A DNA stretch of 64,000 nucleotides from Ornithodoros turicata (GCF_037126465.1 NC_088206.1:27344790-27408789); one strand, 5' to 3'; shown: positions 21,496 through 33,568, counted from the stretch's first letter. Made by a program: numbers and translations. The notes: generated by a model not told the origin, from the sequence alone.

Positions 21496-22680
21496 AGTAT
21501 GGCACATGTAGTGTGACTCGTACCCTTGTCTTTAGGAGCAATATTAATGTATCAAGAAGATGCCTTTTCTTATGGCTTTCTTGCTACGAAGGCCCCTTAT
21601 TATGGATAGCTGAAGTCCTTTTAAAAGAAAAACAACACAGCATACCAGATTGTATTCCTTTCAAGCTTTCAAGCAAGCATCACAGCGCGATAGGTTCATA
21701 GTGTTGTAACCGAAGTGCGGGGTGGATTCTGAAAGTGGAAGATAGCTTGAGGTCAGGGTTACACTGAGAAAAGTACACCACACCACAAGATGCAAACGTT
21801 ATTGAATACAGACCAAATAGCTAAACTTACAGTTTTCAGCATGACATGACAAGATCCGCTAGAAAAGTCTTGACCATCATCACTGGCTCTGAGGCAGAGA
21901 TCTGGTGGTGGGCACTTCGGTGATACCTTCATCAAGGCATTGATTGCTTTAAGCACGCTCTGGTAGTGGTCCAGCATGACATTCTGAATGAAAGATCAGG
22001 ATAGCTTTCATTCACTCAGTTTCAAACAAATTGATATATCATGCGTCGATCACATTACGCAAACGGATTAAAGCGGAATAATTTATTCACTTCGGAGGTT
22101 CCTTTTTTCCTTTTCCTTTTATTTAGAATGACTACAAAAACGAACCTTGAGCTGAAGTCCTCCAGCATTCCAGTTTTGTACGCACGCAGGAGATTGAAAG
22201 CACAGCTGCCGCACGCAGTCGTCCTGAGAAATGGTTATATTTTTCTTTTGATGTCAAATACACAATACATACGATTCCACACTTTACTAAACCATATTTT
22301 CACCAAAACGGAGTTCATTACCCTAAAAGCAACGCATAAACCACAATGGATCACTGAAATCGAAACTATGCGATGCTGCGCTGCTAGGTTTCGAGAGAAG
22401 CCTTCTAGAACGGTGTCACTCATGTTGAAAAGCATCTATAAGTAACGTTTATCAACGCGAGGAATACCACAAAAAGAAATAGCACTTACCACTCGATGAA
22501 ACGCTTAAAAATGTTGGAATTCCTCGAAAGTTTCGGGAGCACGGCCTGATACATTCGTTTCTCGCAGCGAGAGCGACGGGGACTCCGACAGTGCAAACAC
22601 GGCTGGATGATCGGCGCCTGATAGTCTGGGAAGAGAAATCCGTTGCTGCACCCCGGTCATGTGACTGATTATCGTGAAGT

Positions 22681-22865
22681 GATCAGATCAGCATCGGGGA
22701 GCGATCCTATATTTTGGTCACATGACCAAGGTCAGTCCAGACCGGGAAATGATCAGAGCAGCATCGGGGAGCGATCCTATATTATTGTTTACATGACCAA
22801 AAGGAGACCAGAGCGGGAAATGATCAGGGCACCGTCGGGGGACTACCTTATCTTCTCTTATGTTC
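22681..22865. repeat. Tandem repeat of about 70 bp, three units
   Basis: Units begin GATCAGATCAGCATCGGGG at 22681, 22751 and 22822. Each contains ACATGACCAA and ends in CGGGAAAT. Confidence 0.8.
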
Positions 22866-23372
22866 TACCTCCTCAGTTCCCGCACCGCTGGGAACCAGTC
22901 GGGCACTATCGCCCGTTCAGGAGCCAAAGCCCCCATTGCGTTCCCATTCTTTTCCCGAGGGCTTGTGCTGCCTGGGTAGAACTTTAATAGGCTCCTAAAA
23001 TTATAGTTCCGTAGTAGAAGTTTTTCTAAACTGCAATGCAATAATCATTAATATGGTGGGAATGCAATCATGTTCCCGTAAAGGCGTTCTGTCTAGTCCT
23101 CCGTCGAGCGCAAATAGAACTTTGCCCCCCGGCTTTCGCGCCTTTTTGCTCGCAGGTATAGCCTCAGACAACGAGTATACGAGCATAGAAAGGGTCATGT
23201 ATTACATAAACCTGGTGATGATGTTGAGTGGTCTCACTTATTTTAAAAGAGCAGTGGTAGTTAACTGGTGTTGTGATTCTAATGACCATGATGAGCCTTT
23301 GGGGTGAAAATCGCTAATATGGACGGTGCTTTTTTTGTTGAATTTTATTGTGAAAGTGAACGTCATTAAGTG

Positions 23373-25300
23373 TCGGACAAAGGAAATATTCTTGCGATTC
23401 AATAAATAATAGGAGTCTTTGTCTTTGCCGCTGTCTTATTCAAGCAGGATGTGATGACGTCACGCAGTCTGTAGCAGTGCATTGACCGTTACTGGGAAAA
23501 AGTGTAGCAATAGAAAAATGGTGTGTATTGTCCTGGACGGACTTATAATGAGCACTGTTTTTGAATAAGAGGAGTGCGTGTGCTTAGAAATAGTTTGATG
23601 TTGGTTTTCTGCTTTGTTCAAGTGTTTCTCTTTGCTTCCCCCCCCCCCCCTTGTTGTCTGAGAAACATGCGCTGACATGGCCTGACCTGTTGTGTCATGT
23701 TTTCCTTCTACATGTAGTTTTTTTCTTTTTGACAAGGAACATTCTTGACGATAGTGCTGCCTGGAATGGGAGTAGTGCTATTCTTAATAATTTTGCGATT
23801 CATTTAGTTCAGAGAGTAACCACAACGGGGACAGGTGCATGGCTTTATCCAGTCGAGGAACAAAGCGACATTATTCAGTTACCTGCCTGGCTCTCGGAAG
23901 GGATGGACATGTCTCGATTAGGTCGTTATATGTAGGCATTGAAGATGTTAGGATATTTTGTTCTTTTGCAAGTCTAATTTAGTAAGACTTTGGGAATGAA
24001 ATGCTTAATTCCTACAATCACCTCTCATGTACGGTGTTTTTCTGCAATAGTTCCCTATGCAATCCTTATAGAAGAATAAAGGAAATAATCTTGGGATAGT
24101 GATTCAATGAATAACAGGTCCCCTGTCTAGAACGTACGCGCCCTTGAGCCACGTAGCTGCATGATGACGTAATACCGCGACACTATTGTTTCAGGTGGAC
24201 CTTGTCCAGAGGAGCATTAGTGAAAAAAAAAAAACAGTGTAGCCCTGAGACAATAGGATGACGTCACGACCAATGAGCATGGCCTGCAGGGGGCGCAAGG
24301 ATTCACTTCTCTCTTGGACACTGACAGGTGTGGACGCATTAATTCTGTTCCTAGCAATTGCGTTGTCCGTCAGTGGAAGAGCGTAGCTTCGGTGGGGTTC
24401 CGTCTGCCTCTGATGGGGTGCGGATGTGGTTCGTCACTGGTGAATGGTGTTCGACGATGCAGGTGGATTTTGTGACGAGCGGATTTATTTACAATGAGGG
24501 AATGTAGTGTACGTGTCCGATGATGTTGAGTGTCTTTTCACTCTGTTCAAGTGTCTCTGTGTTTGTTCTCCTCTGTTGCCCAGCAGTCGTGCGATTTGTC
24601 CTGACGTGTCCTGACATGCCCCGACATGCATGCTTTCCTTTGTTGACGCTTTGTATTTTTTCTTTTTTGACAAGGAACATTCTTGTCTTGACGATGTCGA
24701 TAGTGCTGCCCTGAATGGGAATAGTGCTAGAACAATTCTTAATAATTTTGCGATTAAATTAGTTCAGAAATCAACCGCAAGAGGGACAGATGCATGACGT
24801 TATAGAGGAGAAAAAGCAGTACGATTCAGTTCCGTGCTTGGCTGTCGGATGGAGTAGACGCATCGTTCTGCGCTCCTTGTTACCCGTACTCTGTGTTGAT
24901 TTGTTGAGTGCCTAGTCCTCTTATTAACCATTGATGGAGTTACGTGTTAGGATATTTTGTTCTTTTGCAAGTCTCATTTAGTAAGACTTTGGAATTCCTA
25001 CGATCAGTTTTCATGTATGGTGCTCTTCTGCAATAGTTTCCTACGCAATCGTTATAGAAGAATAAAGGAAATAATCTTGGTATGATGATTCAGTAAATAA
25101 TAGGTCCCCTGTCTAAAGCGTACGCATCCTTGAGCCACGCAGGTGCATGATGACGTCATGCCATGGCTTCATTGCAGATTGACCTTGTCCAGTTGTGTCG
25201 ACCGTGAGGAAAAAAAAAGAACGGTGTAGCCTTGTGCCTTGGGATGACGTCACGACCAATGAGCAACGCAAGAAGAAGGCGCAGGAATGCTCTTCTATCT
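23373..25300. repeat. Large tandem array (three units) with CRE and CCAAT motifs
   Basis: Units start with AAGGAAATAATCTTG-like sequence near 23373, 24073 and 25061. They carry the same ordered blocks: TAATAGGTCCCCTGTCT, a TGACGTCA site, a poly(A) stretch before GTGTAGCC, and a TTTTTGACAAGGAACATTCTTG segment. Perfect CRE octamers are at 23455, 24259, 25151 and 25245. At 24259 and 25245 each is followed at once by CGACCAATGAG (CCAAT box). Frames of 60-95 codons inside the units are repeat-derived. It may be promoter or enhancer DNA, or an expressed noncoding repeat. Confidence 0.65.
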
Positions 25301-25348
25301 TAGCCTCTCGCAGGTGGTAGGCAGGCAGACCTCTCGGTTCCTCAAATT

Positions 25349-25376
25349 GCACACATCACACACACACACACATCAC
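25349..25376. repeat. (CA)n microsatellite
   Basis: CA-rich run with one or two TCA interruptions. Confidence 0.85.
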
Positions 25377-25432
25377 ATCTCGCAGGTGGTCGCCGCAGAG
25401 GGCGCTAAGAGCGCATGCGTAGCGGCGCGCGC

Positions 25433-26380
25433 CAGTGTTGCCACACCTATAGATTTATCATGAGATCTACCTACTTTTTGGAAAATCTACAGAGATTTCT
25501 GAAAATATCATGATTTTCTGCTCCAACAAATGAGTCACTCGACCCAGTGCTTCGCATCAGTGCATAAAATAAAGAACGCCAGCAGAACCTGGGAATGAGT
25601 GTTTTACCGACTATTTTTTAGAATATTTTCCGCAGCAAAACGAAACAAATAAACGGCCTCTCAACGACCACCATAACTGGCCTCCTGCACACAAAACGCA
25701 CGCTCTTGGGCCAAGAGATCGCGATCTGGCGGGGCTCAGCCGAGGACGTCTACAGCGACTGAACCATTGGCGAGCCTCAACGCTAAATAAGTTTTCTTGG
25801 GTGTTTGTGTGCGCATTACCATCTTGCCTCACAGACTTGGACTGTCTAGCTTTGAAGTGAAACCACAACGTTTATAATTCGCGTCACGCATGTACGCTTT
25901 TATTATATCTGTGGAAATAATGTATCGAGCTTTATTGCATTTGTGGTCCCATTGCGATCCTCGCTCACCACTGTGATGGTGGAACGAGTGAGATAAATAC
26001 ACCCGGTGCGTTACACGCGATACACCCGGTGCGTTATGCCACGGCTGATGTGAATGCACATGTCCAAGTATTAAAATCTGCGTGCAGTGAGACTTTTGTT
26101 TTGCGACTGTAGCGGACTTATAAGTACGCGACATCGCAAACCGACAGTTCCAACGTAATGCCAGTGGGCCGCAGCCATAAATTCCGGCTGTGGTCTATCA
26201 GCAGTGGAGCGAAATATGCCCTTATTCATCCACTAATTCAGAGACGCAGGCAGACATTCCAGATTTGAAGGCAAAACGTTCAAGTAACTGAGTTTTGAGT
26301 GGCTACAGATTTTTAGGACGATCTACAGATTTTTCGGACTCGGATCTACAGATATTTTTTTTTTACGTGTGGCAACACTG
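25433..26380. mobile_element. Nonautonomous hAT-like DNA transposon, 948 bp
   Basis: The ends are a perfect 14-bp inverted repeat, CAGTGTTGCCACAC (25433-25446) and GTGTGGCAACACTG (26367-26380). Subterminal ATCTACAGATTTTT-like repeats lie on both sides. CAGTGTTGCC termini are common in hAT-superfamily elements. No transposase frame is present. It sits inside the GC-rich 5' portion of the second copy of the dispersed repeat also found at 1.8-2.7 kb. An exact 8-bp duplication is not convincing because the flanks are low-complexity CG. Confidence 0.65.
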
Positions 26381-26960
26381 CGCGGCGCCCCAGTCACTTG
26401 CTCGCTGGATCTCGCGGAGTGCAGACGTGTCCTCGGTCACTCCGCAGTCCCCGCGCCCGCTCAGTTTCTGCCTGGCTCTCTGATGGAGCAGTCGCACCTT
26501 CGCCGCGGGGGAAAAGGTGAGTGATTTGCCGATGTTTGCGCGTTGTTTTACCGTGCTCGTGTTAAGCCTTTTCTCGCCGTACGCGCATGTTTAGCGGTGT
26601 CCCGTACCAGGCCTGTTGACGCACGTTTACCGTCGTGTTGCTAGTGGTTCCCGCCTTGTGTTAGCCCCGTAGTGTTGTGCGGTGACGCTGTGGTTAGGCC
26701 TTTTCTCTCGCATGCCTAGACTTGTTGAGCAGTGCTGCCATTTTTACGTGCCTCTAGTACTTTGCTGTTCTGTGTCTCTTCTCGCATAGAGCTACGATGC
26801 TGGCGCCATCTGGTGTGATGCCTTCAACTAGGTGGCCACCTGCCTCTGCAACTGTCGTGCCCCCGTCGCCCGCACCGGCGTGATTTCTTCAAGATGGCGT
26901 CGTTGATTTTCAAATAAATTATTTCCCACTGTCTGCTTCCTTTCTATCTAGTTTTTTTTC
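26381..26960 (+). repeat. Dispersed repeat, copy 2
   Basis: It repeats the block order of 1.8-2.7 kb: CTCAGTTTCTGCCTGG, CGCGGGGGAAAAGGTGAGTGA, TTTTCTCGC..ATGTTTAG, GGTTCCCGCCTTGTGTTAG, GGCGCCATCTGGTGTGATG, GCGTCGTTGATTTTC and then AATAAA. It is shorter than copy 1 because an internal repeat is missing. Confidence 0.65.
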
Positions 26961-26962
26961 TA

Positions 26963-27108
26963 CAACCCAAGTTTTACATAGAAAATCCACGACAAGTATT
27001 GCATTGAGTTAGATTTTGCACGATTTTAAAAATTTCAATAAAAAATAAAATATTTCAAAGTAAAAAGTGCAATACTTGCCGTGGATTTTCTGTGTAAAAC
27101 TTGGGTTG
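26963..27108. mobile_element. Palindromic MITE, 146 bp
   Basis: CAACCCAAGTTTTACATAGA at the left end mirrors the right end, with inverted arms of about 40 bp and a short AT-rich centre. It directly follows the T-rich tail of the dispersed repeat. Confidence 0.75.
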
Positions 27109-27371
27109 AATGATTGCTACTGACGTTGAGTAAACATTTTCAGTCGGGACATGCAAAGCAACGGTCGTGTCACTCACGACTTGAGAAGCAAGTGAATGCC
27201 AGCATTGAGGCACTCCTCCCGTTGGTCTTTCTAGATATGCGGTCAATTGTGAGAGCATTACCAGCAGCAGCTAAGCTCCAGGAAGCGATCCCCACATTGG
27301 AGCTGTTGCTTGGCAGTTGTAATTTCACTGTCTGGGAATGACCGACAGATGCGGTCAGACAGGAGCGTACC

Positions 27372-27590
27372 ATATTTCAGTGGACTACCAATGGTCTGAG
27401 AAACAGGTTAGGGGACTTTAACCTCCTCCTGCACTCACGCAGACTCGCTGTAGCTAGTGTTTATACCGCACCCTCGGTCCGCTTCCCTGGGGACGTAATT
27501 AGAGATTTCTTTCAGTGCCGTGCTAGCAGTTTTATTCTATGTGGTGACTTCAGTGCCCACTGTGGTAGCTGGGGAAGTCAGAACCAGGGC
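27372..27590 (+). pseudogene. LINE endonuclease fragment (R1/Jockey-like)
   Basis: The frame reads WTTNGLRNRLGDF near the start and LCGDFSAHCGSWGS near the end. This matches the WNxNGL and GDFNAHxxxWGS blocks of apurinic-type endonucleases from non-LTR retrotransposons. It is truncated on both sides, with no RT nearby. The next 200 bp are a low-complexity GGTTCGAACCGG-type stretch. Confidence 0.7.
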
Positions 27591-27599
27591 TCGGAACCG

Positions 27600-28340
27600 T
27601 TATTTATTGGGGTTCGGTTCAAGTTCCGGTTCAAGGTTATCAGTTCGGGCTCGGCGCAACCAAAATAACGGTTTGAACCGATATTAATCGGTTCGAACCG
27701 GTTTACGTGTGCTGTGCTAATTAGTGTAACACATGTGAGAGGTAATATTAGGTTCCGGCGATCGCTTGCTTCTCGTTCCTTCCTCTTACTCCCTCGCCTC
27801 TTCACTTCATAGGTACAAAGAACCATGCAGTTTACAGCAGATCATCCTTTACTGTACCGAAAAGTGCTAGGAAATGGCGTACAGCATACCACTGAACTCC
27901 ATTGCAAAAGGCTATCGCCAATTTCTAAACGAAAAAGAGAATAAAGCGGTCACGTGCTAGGTACGAGTATCTCAGAGTCGCGCGCGCAGGGCGGCACGCT
28001 GCTCTCCGTTGAAAAGAGGGCGAGAGGTCGCTCCTGTGTTTCCTTCCTCCATGCAAACCACACCACACGCCAACGCCTTTCCCGTGGTCGCTAGAGGTCT
28101 GCGTTGCTTGTGGATGTCACTGTGAACTATTAAAATTTACGTCGCCTTCACGCTGCGACGCTGAATGAAAGGAAGCAGTCGAGGCAACAATGCAAAGTGT
28201 AGCTGTCGTGTAGCACATCTTTTTTTTTCCACCTCGAGTCACCAAAATGTACAGGGTTGTCGCGTACCTTTTGTACGTGAGGCTGTGGGAGATGCATGGA
28301 CTCACCACTTCTCGGTTTATCAATTTGTCCGCTCTATGAA
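27600..28340. other. No supportable gene
   Basis: Contains an AACCG-rich degenerate repeat at about 27590-27710, then unassigned sequence. Confidence 0.45.
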
Positions 28341-28344
28341 TTCG

Positions 28345-29815
28345 TAAACAAAATACAGAAACCGACACTGAAGATTTTTGTTTAAGTTTAATTTTTACAA
28401 GCTTTCGCGTGGAGGTCCACGTTTCCTCAGGTACAAAGTGAAGTGGTGACAGACATAAGTATATATAGTATAGACATATACACGACTAAACACACTGCTG
28501 TACAAAGAAGGGGAAGGGGAAAGCAGATATGATGCCACATGTCTGTGTACAATGAATTGCTGGGCAGATGGATAAGTGACCTCTAACAGTTTAAGAACAG
28601 TAAAAGGTGTTATTGTGAACAAAAAGGCTCGCCAACCCAGTTTCGCAGGAGGGGGGTCAGGAGTATGGGAAACGAGTGGCCCAGAATGAACAAAAGGGAA
28701 GGTTACGGATTATCTGACTGACAGCCAGACGATGAATGAAGCGAAGATTCAAGACTTGTGCACAAATAAATATAGATATATAACTATTAAATTTACATAA
28801 GCGGATATAACGAGCCAGGACTAAGATTCAGACCATTTGGTGTGAGACACTTGAATTGCGAAATTAAGTAGGACCCTCTATTCTTACGTTTAATGTCGAT
28901 GCGGAACCCAGATTCTAGCAATATAATTTTCAAATCAGTTTCATAATCGTGATTAGGTTGATTGAAATGAATGGCGACAGGAGTTTGGCGGGCATTTAGG
29001 ATATCAAATTTGTGGCCGTAAAATCTTTTTCTCATTGTGTTGGAGGTTTCACCGATGTATTGTGAATTGCACTTGCAGCAGAATATCAAGTAACAAATAT
29101 TGGGTGAATTACAATGGAGTGAATGATGAATTTTCAAAAGGAAGTCACCCAAAGTACTACGGACAATGGTGGACGGCGCGATAAATTTACAGGTCTGGTA
29201 CCGTGTACTACCACAGGGATAACAACCCGGCGAGCGCTTCATCATGCATGATGGCGTGAGGATGTCGCGCAAATTTTTAGATCTACGGAATGCTACTAAT
29301 GGGGGAGTCGGAAAAATTTCCTTTAATTGCTCGTCAGCATGTAATATATTCAGGTGGCGTCTAAGAAAGGAATTGGTATTGACAAGTGATTTATGATATG
29401 GGGTGGATAAAACTACATTACTTAAGTCTTCTTTGCGTTTCGGGGTGAATAAGGACTCCCTTGACAGGCTAGATGATTTGGCAAACGAGTCATGGATGAG
29501 TTCACATGGGTAATTTCTTTTTTGGAAATCAAATACCATTTGCTGAGTATGTTTTACAAAATAAGTCTGATCTGAGCAGATTAGTTTCAGGCGCAAGAAC
29601 TGACCATATGGAATACTTCTTTTCTGGTGATTAGGATGATAGCTTTCATAGTGGAGGTATTGACGCTTGTCCGTTGGTTTCTTGTATAGTTCAGTGGTCA
29701 GCCTACCAGATTTACATGACACTGTCACATCAAGGAAGTTGATGAATCACCTTGGATAGTTACAGGTAAATTTAATTTTGTTATGCGGAGAATTGAAGTG
29801 ATCAAAAAATGACCG
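28345..29815 (-). mobile_element. Penelope-like element, 5'-truncated, second lineage
   Basis: The minus strand encodes the RT thumb and linker and then a GIY-YIG domain (CYLIFCCKCNSQYIGET, RKRFYGH). Its 3' tail ends near 28345 with the CTGAGGAAACGTGGACCTCC motif and AT-rich sequence. It is distinct in sequence from the 9.75-kb PLE. Coding likeness starts near 29812 (FFDHFNSPHNKIKFTC); an in-frame stop lies near 29750. Tail copies in inverted pairs occur at 35.07-35.25 kb. Confidence 0.85.
28793..29743 (-). pseudogene. Penelope RT C-terminus plus GIY-YIG endonuclease
   Basis: About 315 codons. FLDVTVSC and GRLTTELYKKPTDKRQYL are Penelope RT C-terminal blocks, followed by SYHPNHQKRSIPYGQFLRL and the basic linker. 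The endonuclease core QYIGETSNTMRKR follows, with conserved cysteines just before it (CYLIFCCKC). The catalytic RT box is missing because of 5' truncation, so no activity is expected. The endonuclease part itself looks unbroken. Confidence 0.85.
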
Positions 29816-30094
29816 TTACCCACTCTTAATAATAAAACTTTTGAAATCCACGCTAAGAAATCCACCCTTCAAATTCCAATCCTTTGAAATTCAAGCTGTC
29901 AAAATAAATCACAACGGGTCTATGCAGTCCAGTGATAAGGATGGTTTTACGTGAGAAAATCAGTGTTTAAGAAGGTCACACTCCAGAATAAGGAGTCTTT
30001 ATGCAATTCTGTGTCATATTCAGCATGTATCTCTCAATTATTCATTATATTTAATTACGTTACAGGCGTAAATAACTGCGCGTATGAATACTAG

Positions 30095-30269
30095 TGTAGA
30101 GGACGATGGTCTTCCTCTACATGAGTCCTGACCGGCGGAGATGGAATGTCTCAGTGGGCAGATGGACGTGGCCTCACACTAGGACAGTGCCGGTAGAACT
30201 GGCTTCCAGGCGCAGTGGCGCGCGCCAGCAGAGGCACGTCATTGTCATCGTCGTCCACGGGCCGCCACA
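30095..30269 (-). repeat. Gypsy 3' LTR
   Basis: 175 bp, closely matching 33750-33924. It is preceded on the minus strand by the purine tract at 30270-30288. Confidence 0.85.
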
Positions 30270-30326
30270 TCACTCCCCCCTCCCTCAGACGCGGAGCGGT
30301 GCATGCTGTTGAAGTCCGCGTCGATA

Positions 30327-30752
30327 CTATGAAGAGGAGAATGATGACGGCTCGTAGATGGTGGACGACTGGGCACACGGCTTGTGCTTGTGCGGCTTGA
30401 TGCAACAGCAGCGGGATGGCGGGAGCAAGAGCGCTGCAATCCGGGCGGGTTCCAGTGATGAGATGTGAATGTTGAATGCTTGGATGTTTGAGTTGTTGCT
30501 GATTGTGTTGGGCGTCTGCTGAGTGCGTTGAGCCCCCGTTGAGTGCGCTGAGTGCTTGTTGAGGGATTGCTGCCGAGCGTTGATTGTTGCTGAGTGAGTG
30601 AGTTGCTGAGTGCTGATTGTTGCTGAGTGAGTGAGTTGCTGAGTGCTGATTGTTGCTGGGTGAGTGTGTTGCTGAGTGGGCGACAGTACCGTGACCGGTA
30701 CGACAGCGTGAATGCCAGTTGTCGCCAGAGAAGTGCCGGGGAGGACCATCAT
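30327..30752 (-). CDS. Short frame with gag-like start and THSATISTQQ repeats
   Basis: It begins with the same MVLPGTS as gag and follows a copy of the same leader, then diverges completely. Residues 20-60 are repeated (THSATISTQQL units) and match a tandem DNA repeat at about 30585-30670. The rest is low complexity. It may be the frame of a short nonautonomous derivative, with doubtful protein value. Confidence 0.35.
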   Translation of the reverse strand: MMVLPGTSLATTGIHAVVPVTVLSPTQQHTHPATISTQQLTHSATISTQQLTHSATINARQQSLNKHSAHSTGAQRTQQTPNTISNNSNIQAFNIHISSLEPARIAALLLPPSRCCCIKPHKHKPCAQSSTIYEPSSFSSS

Positions 30753-30984
30753 GAAGCAGGTGGAGGCCGGAAAGTCAGCTTACTGTGGTCTCCCTGCGGG
30801 TCCCCGGTGGAACAGTGGTCACGGTGCGCCTTGCCTGCTAGAGGGTGGATCGCTGCTGGTTTGCCGACGAAAAATTTAGGATGTTGCACGGCCGAATTAC
30901 GCCGAACATGGTGTTCGTTGTTCGGGTCACCAAATCTAGAGGACGATGGTCTTCCTCTACATGAGTCTTGACCGGCGGTGATGG

Positions 30985-31190
30985 AATGTCCGTCGTCTGT
31001 CGATGTTGGGAACCGAGAAAACGGCACATCTCTGCGGACAGACGGGAGGTGAACTGGCGGCCTCTGTCGGTGGTAATTATAGCGGGCGTGCCGAAGCGGG
31101 CCACCCAAGTGTCGAGGAAGACGCGCACCACCGTGTCAGCAGTTATGTCGGCGATGGAAATGGCCTCCTCCCAGGGGTGACTTGGTGGAG
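30985..31190 (-). pseudogene. Gypsy integrase core fragment
   Basis: It reads [17 protein letters not shown], then WVARFG and TTDRGRQFTS. This holds the second catalytic Asp of the D,D-35-E integrase core. Upstream zinc-finger and downstream Glu regions are missing. It breaks off after CRFLGSQH into LTR sequence near 30990. Confidence 0.8.
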
Positions 31191-32651
31191 GGCACCACCA
31201 ACAGCTTCCGAGGACGCGTCGACGGTAAGGATGATAGGGGCATCGGGAATCGGGTGAGCGAGGAGCGTAGCCTCGGCGAAGGCACGCTTGATGCTGAGGA
31301 AGGCCGTTTCGGCGGCAGCAGACCACTCGAGCGGTTTGGAAGGTCCACCGGGCGCAGAAAGTAGGGAGCAGAGCGGGTGGATGAGCTGGGCACAATGGGG
31401 GACAAACTGGCGGTAAAAATTTATGAGTCCTAAAAATTCTCGGAGCTTGCGGCGGGTGGCAGGACGCGGAAAAGTGTCGATGGCTTCTACTTTCCGGCGG
31501 AGTGGGGTGGTCCCTGCAGCGTCTATGCGATGGCCAAGAAACTCGATGGTAGAGACGCCCAGATCACATTTTGCAGGGTTGACGACGACGCCATACTCTC
31601 GTAAACGCTGGAAGAGCTGCCGGAGGTGACCTTCGTGCTCGGTGGGGCCGGAGCTGGCCACCAGGATGTCGTCGAGGTAGCAGAAGCAAAAGTGGAGGCC
31701 GCGCGTGACTTCGTCAATAAATCTTTGAAACGTCTGCGCCGCATTGCGCAAGCCGAAAGGCATGCGGATGTATTCGGATAATCCGAACGGGGTCGTGATG
31801 GCAGTTTTTGGGATGTCGGCGGACTCCACAGGAATTTGATGGTATGCCTGTATGAGATCAATTTTGGAGAAGGTGGTGGCTCCATGAAGGCGGACGGCGA
31901 AGTCATGAATATGTGGCAATGGGTAGCGGTCGGGAATGGTCACAGCGTTGAGGGCGCGATAGCCTCCGCATGGGCGGCAGTCCCCTGGGTCTTTCTTTCG
32001 GGACCATATGGAGCGCAGACGCCCAGGGGCTGCTAGAGGGACGAATGTAGCCAAGCGCGAGAAGATGGTCAAATTCGCGGCTTGGCATGCACAGGAGGGC
32101 CCTTGCGTGGTGGAGTGACGAGGTGGAGTGTCCGTGGGAGGCAACCGGGTGACATCGGGGTATTCGTCAAGAAGGGCGCGAAATTGCTCCGGAGCTGACG
32201 GGCGGACAATGACAGGGCTGATCGGTGCATGTAAGGCACGTACTCCGTGGACAAACAGACCAGTACTGTTGTCGTGGAGCTTCCTTCTTTTGATGTCCAG
32301 CAAATCAAAATGGCGTAGAAAGTCGGCGCCCAAGATGGCATCAGAAACGTCTGCGATGATGAAAACCCATTGGAAGCTGCGTCGTAATCCAAGGTTCAAT
32401 GTAAGGGAACGTTCGCCGAAACACTTGATGGGGGATGAGTTGACGGCGCGCAGGGAATGAGGAGAGGAACGATGGTGATCGGAGGGGAGTGGTGGGATGA
32501 TGCTCACTTCAGCGCCAGTGTCGACGAGGAAGCGAAGATGATTGATGGAGTCGATGACATAAAAGAGGCGGTTGCCGTTGCCTCCAGCATCATCTGCCGC
32601 CATCAGGTGCTGGGGGGAACGTTTCCCTCCCACGAGCATGGTGGTTGGCAC
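31143..32651 (-). pseudogene. pol: Gypsy pol: protease, reverse transcriptase, start of RNase H (truncated)
   Basis: Order of domains: protease ([12 protein letters not shown]); RT blocks [48 protein letters not shown], the catalytic CYLDDILV, and FLGHRID; then the linker [16 protein letters not shown] and the first RNase H strand ([16 protein letters not shown]). The frame ends soon after at a deletion near 31180-31190. Beyond it, integrase core sequence continues in another frame. The RT portion itself appears uninterrupted. Confidence 0.88.
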
Positions 32652-33568
32652 TGGCGGGCGTGCGCACCAAAGGTGCGGTGATACCAGCAGAAGGGAACTT
32701 GTGCTGGTAACGGCGCGGAAGTTGTGCTGGTGAGGAACTTGTGCTGGTGACGGCGAGCGGTATCGACGTGGCGAGTAATGGCGAGTGCGGGATTGACGGC
32801 CACGTAGCGAAAGCGAGATGGTGAGCGGTGACGTGACGCGGTTGCGTGTACCACAAGGGTAGTCAGGCCTGTCACCAACTCAGTCAGACGATTTACGCCG
32901 CACTGCGGGCTGTTGACAGTCGTCGTGAGGTCTGTGGCGACAAGCTGAACGGCAGATTCGGGGATAGACAGGGCAGCTGGCTGAGACGGATGGAGGAAAG
33001 GCGCAGCGCGCGAAGCGCAGAGTGGGTGGGATGCCGAGGAAGATTGTGTACGTAAGTCGAGGATGCGGTCGGCAAGGTGGGCAAGATCATCCAACGACAT
33101 TTTATCAGCAGCTGTTAGAACAACGCGTATGTCGGATGGAAGGCGCTGAAGAAATAACTGTTGCATAATAGCGGGGTCAAGTGGAGTGCTTCCCGTAAGC
33201 TGCCTCATACGGCGAAGTAACTGTGAAGGCTTTTGGGCGCCCAGTTCTTCTGCGCCCAGCAGTTGTTGTAAGCGGCGATGGATGGAGAGCGCTGTTCTAT
33301 CAAGGAGCTCGCGCTTTAGCGTGTCATACGGAGCTTGCGCTGGTGGACTGAGAATAAGATCACGGATCTCAGCAACGATTTCGACTGGAAGGGCGCTAAC
33401 GGCGTGGCCAAATCTGGAAGACTGCGCTGTGATATACCGGGCGTCGAATTGGCGCTCAACCTGCGCAAACCAAAGTTCGGGGTCTTGACTCCGAAATGGT
33501 GGAAGGCGGAGGGAAACTGTCGAGTCTTCATGGGTAACGGCCGCGGCCGAAGTGCCAGGGAGGACCAT
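32603..33568 (-). CDS. gag: Gypsy gag
   Basis: ATG at 33568 follows a 181-nt leader. The 321-residue frame has the retrotransposon gag matrix/capsid pattern [19 protein letters not shown] near the N terminus and ends with a [18 protein letters not shown] cysteine/histidine motif that substitutes for a zinc knuckle. This type is known from tick and insect Gypsy elements. It would form the particle that packages element RNA. The frame is intact. It overlaps pol in a different frame, so a programmed shift or decay separates the two. Confidence 0.85.
   Translation of the reverse strand: MVLPGTSAAAVTHEDSTVSLRLPPFRSQDPELWFAQVERQFDARYITAQSSRFGHAVSALPVEIVAEIRDLILSPPAQAPYDTLKRELLDRTALSIHRRLQQLLGAEELGAQKPSQLLRRMRQLTGSTPLDPAIMQQLFLQRLPSDIRVVLTAADKMSLDDLAHLADRILDLRTQSSSASHPLCASRAAPFLHPSQPAALSIPESAVQLVATDLTTTVNSPQCGVNRLTELVTGLTTLVVHATASRHRSPSRFRYVAVNPALAITRHVDTARRHQHKFLTSTTSAPLPAQVPFCWYHRTFGAHARQCQPPCSWEGNVPPST

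Noticed and set aside
30106..31257. Several plus-strand frames across the Gypsy element
   Set aside because: They are antisense shadows of the LTR, leader and pol on the minus strand.
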